A stretch of DNA of 64,000 nt from Prosapia bicincta (taxonomy: Eukaryota > Arthropoda > Insecta > Hemiptera > Cercopidae). The stretch is taken from the NCBI GenBank assembly GCA_036971475.1, contig JBAIZL010000001.1, forward strand, positions 75,056,271 through 75,120,270, given 5' to 3'. Positions 25,928 through 38,162 of this stretch are shown in pieces; positions within the stretch are counted from its first letter, which is position 1, and each line of letters begins with the position of its first letter. The notes beneath the pieces are model-generated. The model was not told where the DNA came from. It worked only from the letters and a program-made list of their open reading frames with translations, and made no database searches. A program made the translations under genes and the position numbers.

Positions 25928-28900
25928 CGTCTTGGCTACAAGAGTAAGAAAGGGGCGTTGGCGATAGGAGTTACCATGTGGACGACACAATTGGCCTTTA
26001 ATAAACATTTATGATGTTTCAATGCACAGGGAAATTGGATATGCTCCGTCAGGAGTAGAGTATAATAATATGTTTTGGTGTGGAAGTGGTGGAAATTTAT
26101 ACAAGTTGGTGTGGGTGTATTAGATGTATTAGTGTATCGCAAAGTATAGAGTATCGTTATTAAGGTGGTTCTCACTTGTAGAATCGTTCCATATATACAA
26201 CAGTTGTAGAGAAAGCAGATGTAGACCTACTGAGGTACTGCATATAAAATCAATGTTCCGAAAATATACGACCTCCACCTGAGCTGTGACATAAATGCTA
26301 CACTTTATTCTTTCTCTTGCTACTATTGGACATTTTACTGACACACTAACTGTTTAGCAAAAGTAAGGAAATACATGAAGCTAGAACTTAGTTCATGAAA
26401 TACTTAATATATGAAAATAGAACTTAGTTAGCTTGATCGATCATAGATATTTACGTAAAATGTGTCTTTACTAGTTCCCATTCTCTTCTACGGTATTAGT
26501 CTTCTAGATTTATCTGTCTTCTGCTGGCTCTTTCTTTGACGGAGGGTTATAGCTGAAAGGTTACCTATCCTCTGGCATATGCTACAATCGCGGTAACTTA
26601 TACTTTGCCATTCTCTGAAGGATGCTTAAAGTGGCGAGGCCATGTATCTTTTTCCAACGTCTGGATGATAATTAAATTTCCCTGCTATGGCTAACGACTA
26701 AGGTTGACCGGTCGGTTTTTCCATCTACATTCTCTTCTTTTTGCCATACATGGTATTTTGTCACGCTGTATTAAATATATCTATTTATACTTTCCAGCTT
26801 CAATTCCTGCTTGATCCTTCCTAATTCCATCCTCTCACTGCATCTACTTTTGTCTTCCTGGTGACAGTTTTGTTTTCCCCATTAATATATATTCTAATTA
26901 ACTACCTTAATTAGATCTGCCGTGCTAAACAATAGCCTTAGTCTGTGTTCAACACTAAGTGTGAGTATTGTGTGAGTTTGCTGTCACTCAGCATAGTGCA
27001 GCAGGTACACGTGCCACTACAGATGGCGTCACAACTGACGTCACCTGAATCCATTCATAAAATTTAATTGAATATTATTTTTCCTCGATTTACATTTATT
27101 TATAATCCTACTCATAAGTATGACAGCCTGATATGTATACGTGCACTCGCTAGCTACTGATTGGTTGCGCGCTTTGTGTTAACCTTACCACAAATAGAAA
27201 CTCCTTGATTAATTTGCAAATGTATTTTATTATCTAAATGACATATCTAATTATGGTGACGTATATTTGAGTATATAAATCCCTTTTATGTAATTCATTA
27301 TCGACGATACTGCGCTGAATTTCTCAGTTAAAACAGTTTATCCAAGTAAATATTGCTCCCATTTAACACTAACCTCCTATTGGATTTAGCGCACTCTTCA
27401 ATAAACAATTTTCGTACATGCTTTCAAAAAATTGGACCCCACAAATAGTTTTCTCGTTGTTTATTTTGAAAACACTTCTTTCTCGTGCTTTGCGTTGATC
27501 TCGCTGAGTGCTCCTTTGTAAAGGGCGTTGCCACTCTACAAGCCTATTAAATAAACTGGTAGCCTTGGAAACTGTAGACGGTTCCTCTTTGGGAACAAAA
27601 CATCAGAGAGATGCGCAACGAGTAAAGCAAATCAAATTGTACAAAGAAAGAGACCCCCGCCCCCCGCTTGCCTCTGTCTGTCTTACGGCACGTACAGAAT
27701 GGTTGTAAGTTTTTTTGGGTCTTCAAACTTACGTTCATATTCTTTGTTTTTTTTTACCAATACTCCCGCTGATTGTTTTACAAACGAGCTGACATATGTA
27801 AGGTAACACTATTTACGTTGGTTACTTTTGTTGACACTAAACATTATTTTTCTACTGCGCATGCGTTGGATAACATGTGGACATTTACTAAAAACATTCA
27901 ATCCTTTCGAGCTGCTTTTATACAATACAAGATGCCCGATTAAGCGAAACATTTGAAAAATCTAGTATTTGCAGCACACTAAAACAACCTATTAAAGGGT
28001 TTTGTTTAAGATGTAATTATTTGATTGGGGAGTTGGATACAAGAAAATACACGATGACAGTTTGTCATGGTTTCATGTACGAATGGTTCCATCTTCGTTC
28101 TCATTTCGTTTACTCACAAGTGGGGTTAGCTTAGTGTTATAACTTCTGCAAGTAGTATAAACATTTTATAATATGAACTCACTTCTTATTTTGCATTTGA
28201 GTTGTTTGGTGTTATTTCTGAACAAGAAAAGGGATAAGATTATTCAGGTCACTTGCAACCGTATAACTTACGAGATATAGCAAAACACTTGTGATGCTTT
28301 CCATACCTCTTTTACGTCTAGAGATTGTGATGAACAAGGAACAGTGGTTGTGGCGAGCTGACAGATCCTATAGGAGCTTGATTTGACCAACATTATGTAA
28401 CAGCTCCTCCACCATTCTAAATGTCATGTGCCTACGAATCCCCGTGTCAAGGCTCCTACCCATCGTCTGGTTAATTCTTACGCCTCTTGCTATATCTCGC
28501 CAATTATACACAAGTTAAGGAATCATGACTCCCCTGTGTATAGTCGAGTGGTTAGGTAGACGACCTATACATTTGATGTCATCTATAACCGATACATAAA
28601 GAGGGTTGTGAGAGAAGGGGAGAGAAAGTGAAAGGGATAAAGATGATGTAAGAACTTACTGGTTGCTTTTTAATGATGAACCTTGAAACTCAAAAGCGAA
28701 GAAAAGTGCAACAAATAAATGTTGATGCCGTCATCCCTACTATACTGGCTCGAAATTATCCGTTCTAACACCAAAACATAATATTTAATGAATGTTTTTT
28801 ATGTTTCCTCAAAGGTTAATCTTTCTTCATTTAAAAAGGAGAGTTCCAAATAATTTAAACTGAAACTCAGTTCTTGCATAGAAGCTGATAGTCATAAATG

Positions 28901-30268
28901 TAAAGAAAAGCTTAAAGATCTGTTTTTTCCCGAGTATCCCATTTTTGAGAATATGCCAGGGATTAGGTAGTGGATCTTTAGATTTATTAAAGGCAGTTTT
29001 TGTGGTCAGGGATAGGTAGAGTTTTATACTGTGGGACAAGGTTATTTCATCAAAAATAACAAAATAAAGTGCCACATGCTGAGTGACAAAGTAACACGTA
29101 AACACACCCCTAATGAAAATATTGGACTTATTACTGGGGGTAGATGTGGGAGGGGGTTGGGTTTGACGAGGTACAAAGTCCCCTTCGAATATTCCAGGAA
29201 GTTCTGATAAAAGCACTATGCAGGGTAAGATGCACGCTAAGATTTCAACTTACATGGAAATTGTACTTTTTTAACACAGAAACATTAGCTTTTAATAAAA
29301 CTATAAAAGATATTGCATTCGATTATTGTGTTCAGGGAAAATGTCAGGGTGTAAGTAGACACGGAGGCAATAAACGTTGTTTAGGACCGCAAATAATAGT
29401 CCCGCAGAACCGATATCAATTCCATACATCTATATCCAAACCAACCACTTATATCAGCTCTAAATTAAAAATCACCCCTTCTATACTCCAGGCTTAAACC
29501 AAAACCCCTGTTTCCCTATTCTTACCGGTATAGACGCTGCATAATCACAGTGAACACTGAACCCCTGTCAACTATTACAAGGCGGGTAGTGACGGTGTAA
29601 CAACGTTTCTACTGACTATATACTGTTTTTTGATGAGAGTGCAAAAAAATACACATCACGTTCCAAAAAGCATACAGTCGATGGTTACGAACAAAATCTT
29701 CTAACACAACGCAAACGATACAGATTATGTTAGTTGGGTTTGTTAGGAGGTAGTTTAATCAAGTAAGCAGTGCCCCAAAATACATCAATCACTATCACGC
29801 TCGACTGGTAGCACGCTAGATAGACAGGGTGGAGAGTTCTTGAGCATTCCCAGGAACAAGACTGGCAGATGCGACTGATCAAGTGGAATTATATGTTAAT
29901 CTCCCTAACCAGCGCGGCTACTTGGCAACCATTAATGTTAATGCAAGACTAGAATTATGTTTATAACAAATTTAAGCCCTTACTAAAGTGACCAACTTTT
30001 TTCTGAAAGTATAAAACCAACTAATTACTTCTATAATACTTATATCAATGGTACAAAATCGCAGGATTTGGAAAAATTGCGGGAACTAAAGAATAAATTT
30101 CAAAACTGAAAGAATATCACAGAATCAAACTCCTCCGTCTGAAGTCGGTGTTGTTTACGATATCTTGTTAACGTTAGTGACGATATAATGATTTGAAAAA
30201 AAATTAATTCGGATATCCTGGAAAAAATGCCATTGTTCTAAAAGTGTTGAAAGATTATCGACTATTTT
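25928..30268. other. Long unique stretch; no supported gene
   Basis: About 4.3 kb without tandem repeats. The longest ORFs are 129 codons on the minus strand (28827-29216) and 117 codons on the plus strand (29144-29497). They overlap antisense, lack recognisable domains or signal sequences, and have AT-rich composition like the flanks. A less AT-rich patch at about 26980-27060 (CTACAGATGGCGTCAC) and another at 27480-27700 have no identifiable product. Confidence 0.45.
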
Positions 30269-30645
30269 AAATGGCAATAAATCTATACATTACCAACTGT
30301 AACGTACAAAGTATTAACACTTGCCACCATAATAAAAAATAAATCTATACATTACCAACTATAACGTACAAAGTAATAACAATTGCCAACGTAATAAAAA
30401 ATAAATCTATACATTACCAACTGTAACGTAAAAAGTACTAACGATTGCTAACATAATAAAAAATAAATTTATATATTACCAACAGTAGCGTACAAAGTAC
30501 TAACAATTGCCAACATAATAAAAAATAAATTTATACATTACCAACAGTAGCGTACAAACTACTAACAATTGCTAACATAGTAATAAATAAATCTATGCAT
30601 TATCAACTGTAACGTACAAAGTAATAGCGATTAGCTAAACTGCAT
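30269..30645. repeat. 62-bp minisatellite, about 6 units
   Basis: Units of about 62 bp, each containing AAATCTATACATTACCAACT, then GTAACGTACAAAGTA, AACAATTGCCAAC and ATAATAAAAAAT, begin near 30279, 30341, 30403, 30465, 30527 and 30589. The last unit decays into flanking sequence. Confidence 0.92.
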
Positions 30646-31389
30646 ATCTAAAATATTACATTAATGAATAAATTAATAACATTTTTCATTTATAAATACA
30701 ATTTTTACTTATTTATTTATCCAAAAATTTCTTTATTGCTGTAAAAATCTCCAGGCTTATTAAAGAAATGATTATAGCCTAGATTATTTAATAAATTCTA
30801 ATATTATTAAAAAAAACATATGTTTCGCAATTTGTTTTTGCACAAAGTGATTATGGAGGTTGAATTTTTTTAAAGGAAGCTGCCACCATCTACGATAAAA
30901 ACTTCAAGAACTCGGTACGTAATCTTTCCCAAAGCATCTTTCCAGAGGTTGCCTTGAGGCTACGGCGTTTCGAAGTTTTGGAAACTTTGTTTTCACAGTT
31001 CCAATAAGTTTCCGTAAGACAGTTTCCAGCAGATGTAGCAGGTTCGCCGATTGGTCTCTGGATTTTCGGCAAATATCTTTTCATTGTGGACGCATGGAAT
31101 AAACTATAATTGGATTTAAATTATATATTTGGATAGTATAAAAATATTTTGAATAGTTGACGTGCAACGAGATAGATGCTGACGGAGGCAATCAATAAAT
31201 ATCTTTGTCTGTTTAGATTTAAATATTAAAACACAACAAATAATGGGCTGCTCGTACATTGAGAAAGGCGATCCCGGAATTATTATCTAGTCACCCCTTA
31301 ATTCTACTAGAATTATTGGAAGGAGAAGTCAAAGAATATACACACAAAACGTTACTGACAGAACAGCTGTTACGTGTCAAAGAGAATAT
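30646..31389. other. AT-rich unique sequence, no gene seen
   Basis: A 64-codon minus-strand ORF (30890-31084) is less AT-rich than its surroundings but has no recognised motif. No element ends were seen. Confidence 0.4.
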
Positions 31390-31390
31390 C

Positions 31391-31484
<94 letters not shown>
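31390..31484. repeat. (CA)n microsatellite
   Basis: About 95 bp of CA with one AA interruption. It is followed immediately by GTAACGGGAA, then GGTCCCGTAAC, a short imperfect palindrome. Confidence 0.97.
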
Positions 31485-31485
<1 letters not shown>

Positions 31486-33571
31486 TAACGGGAAAAATTG
31501 GTCCCGTAACAATTAAACAAAAAATTGAAAAAATATCAATTTTTTATAAAATAATTTTAATTAAATTTGCTAAGCCATTAAGGTCAATTGTTAGTTGGAT
31601 AAGTTTAAAATTAATTGTAATGTACACAAATCAAGACATCGCGAGTGCTTTGTGTGCTACGACAAAAATCAAGTTGCTACAGATTTTAAAATAATCAGTT
31701 AAAGACAAGAAGTACGCTGAAAATCAAAACTGTACAGGAAAATCAAGTAGGGGGGGAAGGCAACGATTGCTTTCGTTGGGCGTTAAGCCCACTCTCGCAT
31801 GTAGGCCACAGACCGGAAAGGTCGCAGTTTTTATTAAACTTAAAAAACATCATAATGGAACTAAGTTTTTCAATCGTGGCCGCGTAGCGCGGAAAATTGT
31901 TGTAGTATGCCTTAAGCTAATGTCTAGTGAAAGCTAGACATCGGATATGCAGAATCCCGGTTAAATTTCGATTGTCAAGAAGATGGCTTCGCCAAATTCG
32001 CCTGTTCCCGCAGCCTGGACGAACATGTTTTCAGACGAGAAGAACCACCAGTCTGGAAGCAAGGAAATCATCACCTAGGACCTAAAGGATGGATCCAGGA
32101 AAGTGCGAGTTGGGCAGGTCATGATTTCTATACAATTTTAAATATTTAAATAAGATTTATTTTGAAAATTTCTGAAGTTTTAAAAGATTGCTCAAATGTT
32201 GAAAAAGATAAATAATGGCTTTATTTCCTTGACAAATAAATTAAAATATGAAATTTTTTAAAGTATTCAATTTATTAAAATTTATGTGAAAATACTAAAT
32301 GATAGATAAATTGGAAAGTGATAACTGTTTTAATGTTTGAAAAGATAAATCTAGTAAAGCACAAGGACAAAGATGAGTAGAAATTGTCATATATTTATAA
32401 ATTAATTGAATCAGTAATATTTATGACAATGCAGTAAAATTGTTACAACCAGTACGCCAATAAACTGAGATGAAATATTATGAGTGTTAACTTGTATAAG
32501 ATCTGAATAATTTCGTACCCAGAAATTAGTAACATAAAATCATTTATAAATTGTTTGTATTTCATAAAAGATTAATTAAATCAGGAATCAGTTTATTAGA
32601 ATTTTAATGTAAATGTATATGTTCAGAAACTGGTAAATATATTTATGCCTTTGATAAATAGTTTTAGTAACAATTTTATTTTCAAATACTTTCATATATA
32701 AATTGATAAAATGTCATATAACTGCTGGCACAAAATCAGCCCTAAATTAAATTTGTGTATAGAATTGAGATAGGCTCATTCAACCTCCCTGCGTTCAATG
32801 TAAATGTATTTTATGTATTAAGGGGAATTTAATTTATGTTATGGTATATATATATATATATAAGAATTCAAGAAATTATTATGTAAAAGGAATATACTCA
32901 TTTTGTTAAATTTATCCATTTCAATTTTTATTAAATTCATATGTCAAACAATTGATAGAGTAAAATTTATTAAATCAATCCTGTGTGCTGAATAATAAAA
33001 TTAATGTTTTCCCAGCTAGTAAATTATCAAATTAATTAAATGAAAGCTCTTCAAGTTTTGAAACTTTAATTTTCGAAAGACAAATTCTTGATATTCTAAT
33101 ATTAATTAATATATAAAGTGAAATAAAATATACGCCTGTTTGTTTTTGCAAGCTACAACGAGCCTGTCCCGTCAAACCCACCCCCAGTAGACGGAATCAA
33201 AACAGGGTTTCATCACCCCGTAATTACATTTATTCCCGTCAAATTAACTGAAGCTATCGCAACCCTTACGTCACGATATTCGATCCGTTAAATAAAACAG
33301 CAAGGTTAAGGGTGAAAGGGGGCTGGGTTAGGATGATCAATGTAGACCTGCTGAAAGCATTTAATCACTGGCTGCTTGTTGATTCAACCCTTAGGATGGG
33401 GGTAAGGTGGTTTGAAACGTAAAACCGCCCTTGGTAATTTGCTATAGTTATACTATCTCGTGCTTAATACGGATGTAATACATTGTCCGTGAGTGGAATG
33501 GAATGGACTCTTGTTTTTATAAGTACGAGTAATAAACTTCATTTAAAGTTAATAAATTTGTTGGACTAATT
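31485..33571. other. Unique region with CpG-rich patch and a short ORF
   Basis: From about 31745 to 32110 the sequence is markedly richer in CpG than the flanks (for example GTGGCCGCGTAGCGCGG near 31878). Within it, ATG at 31983 (context GAAGATGG) opens a 31-codon frame to a TAG at 32076, starting MASPNSPVPAAWTNMFSDEK; the frame stays open for 21 codons beyond that TAG. This could be the 5' end of a decayed retrotransposon or an exon fragment; I do not recognise it. The rest (32.1-33.5 kb) is AT-rich with no features. Confidence 0.35.
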
Positions 33572-33785
33572 TATAACTAAAACAATAAAACCAACTAATC
33601 ACAATATAAAAATCTTAATTACAATTACTTTATGTACATTTCTATTACATGGTAAACATCTTCAGGTATACTCATCTTTAGAGAGTACATCTAAGGATGA
33701 TTACCATATAATCGAAATGTACATAAAGTAATAATGTAATAAAGATTTTGTATTGTGGTTAGTGGGTTTTATGTATTTAGTTAAA
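33572..33785. mobile_element. Foldback MITE-like element, arms about 95 bp
   Basis: The left arm from 33572 and right arm ending about 33785 are reverse complementary over about 95 bp. Shared blocks are ATAAAACC(A/C)ACTAA, ACTTTATGTACATTTC and ATGGTAAACATC/ATGGTAATCATC. The minus-strand motif CCTGAAGATG lies at the inner end of the left arm. A solo arm lies near 19465-19499. It has no coding capacity, and clear target-site duplications were not identified. Confidence 0.8.
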
Positions 33786-36700
33786 TGCTAAAGTGTTTTA
33801 TTATTTTTTAAAATACGATTTTCCAACAATCACATGAAAAACCATAAACAGTTATAAATTCTATGATTTTTGAAGACGACAAATAACTTGCTTTGCTCCA
33901 AATGAGCCAACTTATTACCCTTTGCAAACAGCCTGTGGATAAGGTTAAAACGTTTCAGTCTGGTAACTGTTTCAACAAATAGAAAACTTTGCAGAATTTT
34001 ATGAAAGCCTACCATGTTTAAATTCTATTTGATAACATCACATCTCATTACGTTGATTTATTGCCATAGAGTTATTTTTTCGCGTTTGCTTTAATAATTC
34101 CTTCGTGAAACTCCAACTGATGTTTAAAGACCACAACATTTGAAAGGATAATGGTGTTTGCATTAAATCGTATATCATGAACTCCAATGGCTTTGGCAAA
34201 TACACAGATACGATATATTTTGTATTACACCTGGTTACAAGCAAAGTCCACTTGGTCGATGGCAAGGCATCTCCTGAGTTACTCACTAGGCTTCACACTA
34301 CTGTGTGTTATTGTGAAAGTTTGTTGCTCCAAGTCCAAACTCTTCTTATTTTCACGATCTGACTTACGATTTTCATAGAAAACACACACGATTAATGAAG
34401 AAAGAAAGATGGTGAAAAGAGGAATCATGATAACTTGGAGTGCTTAGTCTTTCAGCGCTTACCTGTAACCTCATAGAACACAAAGATAGATGAATAATCA
34501 GGAGGAACTGCAATCCAACATTTTAAATGTTAGGATATAAAACAAAAACTCAGTTTCCTTCGTAAACTAAGCGATTGCTGCATTAGACGAGTTGATCCTA
34601 CTTTCCTCGGTTTTGCAAAAATAATAATTTCGAGATAGGCTCAAATTATTAATATCAATGTCGTTTTATTAAATAGTCTGCTAGTCAAATGGTGTAGATC
34701 TTGAAAAAGAAGAAGAAAATGTATACCCGGTGGTGTAGAAATTTCTCAGGAACACGGAAAAGTAATAAAACCTCTTGATGCCAAAAATAAACATTTAAAA
34801 CAAAAATTGAACTTTACTTTACATTATATATAACGTTTTAAAATCACGACTTCTTTATCAAACAGATCACTCTAAAACATTATGATGCATTACCTTATGT
34901 TCTGTGTAAAATGTGTAAGGCGAAAGACAGGGGATTAAAAGGGGTATTGCTTAGAGTACCTAACCTTCCACTCTTATCTCTAAGCCGCAAAGAAGCACGA
35001 ATATAGATGGTTATCATGGGAAATATATATTATCAGGCCTATGTATCTAATCTTAAAATCGTGACTCTTTCCCGGATGACTAGCGCCAGACCCGGGACGG
35101 GGGATTGATAACACGAACCTTAGTCTGCAAGAGTCTTTCGACCTTACTGTAAGACCTGGACCAGAGACCACCCCCCCCCCCTCTGGGACAAGACGTACTC
35201 CAACCTGACACTACGGTTTCGACCAGGTACTCGGCACCACTAGAATCTTCCGAACGGTCAGGATTCCATACCACGATACCCCGTGTCTAACTAGTTTGGT
35301 CCAGGTAGTGCAATCGGACCTTTATCCACCTCGGTTGGCCTTAACTAGGGGCCGGACCTTCAGACTCGGGACTAGGTCCTAGGAGGGCATATACCCATCT
35401 TTTGAGCATCTATTTCTCAATGATGCTAATTAAGCGACTTTTAGAACTATAAACAAACCATTCTCTACTAATCTCAACTACATCCCAACTGCCTAAGCGA
35501 TTAACCTTTAATATTAGATACAATGTTTAGCCTGTAATGGTAGCGTAAATATAATCTTTAACGTAATACTACTATCCTTCTGCCAGTGTCTTTAGAGGAG
35601 ACGCTGTATACTTGCTTTTTTAAATGTTGACTTGTAACGTAGCATAGAAATATTGTCCATAGTTTAGTCTTTTTAAATGCTAGTGTATTGTTTGCAATTA
35701 CTAATTTTTATGCGTTTATAATACACAACTTCAGATATGTTAAAATAAAATTAAACAGTGGGAAAGTGTTCACAAAAAGAGCTAAGCGATGTTGCTATAA
35801 TTGGGGGAAATATATCATTTGTAAAAAAGTTTATAACAAAGGTTCTTCTGAAAATTGTATCTTTTTATTTACAGGGGCAAATAGATTTTCCTAACGCCTC
35901 CAGACCTCCTCTAATCTTCGCACTAAACAAGTTCCTCCCAATTAAACCTTACACACAAGTCTCTTCACAGGTCTCCCCATGAGATGCTATTTTCATCCCA
36001 CTCCTCACATAGCCTTCGGAGTAATAATACTTTGCTTTATTAAGGAGAAGGAAATACTCCCGAACGACGTCCCAACAACCAAGCTATTCAACTCAATGTT
36101 GGCATTTATTCGGTTACTTTCCGCTATTTCTGTAGTAGACACAATTGATCTACGTTAAAAGTAGTTTGAATAAATTACCGATCTCTCCCTGAATTATTAT
36201 TTTCTATTTGCTATTTCCTAGAGACCAAAGGCCACGAAAAAGGTTACAGCTTTCCTATGATGGAAACTCCTGTAGGAAAGACAGAGTACTAACTCAGACA
36301 CGCGGCGCACAATAATCTCCTACACCGGGTACTCGAGGATGATGTCCCTCCTTAGACCTATGACTATCGCACCTCTTGCTAAGCCTACCTTCGGATGGGT
36401 AGACACCTCCATTGAACGCCATAGATAGTAGGTCTCTTTTAGGAACCCAATCCTGTAAACAGGATCCTTCCCAGGCAAGTGTGTCTTTGTGTCTTATTAA
36501 ATATTCAGAATTCTTCTCCTAAATAGATAAGACTTGAGTATTGAGTTGAAAACACCATCGGAATAGTCCTTAATCGTGATATCTAGAAAGATATCAGCCA
36601 AGGATCTAGAGTAGGATAAAACTGTGGGCGTACATAACTTATATTTAGCAGTTAAATTCTGACCTCTATAGTATAAAATTTCTTAAACGTAGTGTGAAAA

Positions 36701-37795
36701 TACTCTGGCATTATCCAAACAAACATTCCTTTCCATCTTGCGAACAATTACCCTGTGAAACATTTTTTTTTCTTATTCAGAGGGATCTTGAAAAATCAAC
36801 TTTAATTCTGCGTCCTCCAAATTTTAATACTTTTTGAAACAGCAAGCCAATTTATTAAAATATAAACATAGCCGTGTCTTTATTGGCAATTCATGACATC
36901 CAGACGAGGGAGCAAGGCGCCTGTTGTTGTAGGCCCTTTGTAGCTCCGTTATTAGTGCTTTTCTCAGTAACAACGTTTATCTGTGTATAAAACCTTTCGG
37001 ACGGAAATATTTCTTAAAGAGTTTTATTTTAAAATATTATAAATGTAAGCAACTGATTTATAAGGTGACACTTGTGTATTGTACCTCATTAACACTTATT
37101 TATTGTTCTAGGTGAGAGGCCAGACATCTTTGATATTTTCATTCTATCATAAGTTGCCGATAATTCATAAACGTAAGTTTACCATTTCTACAGATTGCTT
37201 TATTGCTGTTTAGACAAATATCTATTGAAACATTGTAGTTTCTATACATTATAAACGAATTTAATATTCAGGTATAGGTCTACAATTAGTTGTCACAGAC
37301 TGAGGGCATCGGAAACACATCTTGTATAGTGTGGACCACGTAACCGTTCACTTGGCACTCCGTGTACTACAACTTCCGAAAAAATGCCATAAATATTGAG
37401 AATGTTCGATATAGCAACAGCTTCTCCATCCCATATGTTTACACACATTCCAAGAATGTTTCTTATTTTATACCGTAGCTAATTTATCGAATACTGACCA
37501 TCCTCATGCAAGTCAGTTCTTGACAGCCTATATAATGTTTGTAGGTAAGTATTTATCCTGCTTACATATATAGTAGAGGGTCAGTGCCCTCTACTGACGA
37601 ATCACCTACGTGCATTCTCAAGGTCAAGTGCACGGTTACGTGGTCCACACTTTACAGTATTATGCAGACACTTTCTGTTTCAAACAACTCACGACGTCTT
37701 CTGCGCACACGTTTTCTTCTTTTGAAAGTTTTCTACTTTTGAAACATACTTCTGAACGTTATTCGTCACCCTCCACTTTTTACACAACGGCATCT
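33786..37795. other. Long unique stretch; GC-richer patches without a recognised gene
   Basis: About 4 kb without tandem repeats. Patches at about 35060-35400 and 36230-36480 are richer in GC. The first includes a short C tract, and its minus-strand ORFs of about 64 codons have no known domain. ORFs at 33830-34378 and 35688-35982 are short and mostly opposed. Decayed transposons or exons cannot be excluded, but nothing was recognised. Confidence 0.4.
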
Positions 37796-38085
<290 letters not shown>

Positions 38086-38162
38086 TCTTAATATAAACAA
38101 GTACCATATGACGAGTCTCTGGTTTGGTGACTTTCGGTTGATAACATTCGTCATGTTGCCGA

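Noticed and set aside
28535..28610. Possible tRNA-like sequence (GTCGAGTGGTTAGG)
   Set aside because: The D-arm-like string lacks a recognisable B box and cloverleaf.
28827..29497. Overlapping 129- and 117-codon ORFs on opposite strands
   Set aside because: No domain, no splice or start support, and AT-rich composition like the flanks; most likely chance.
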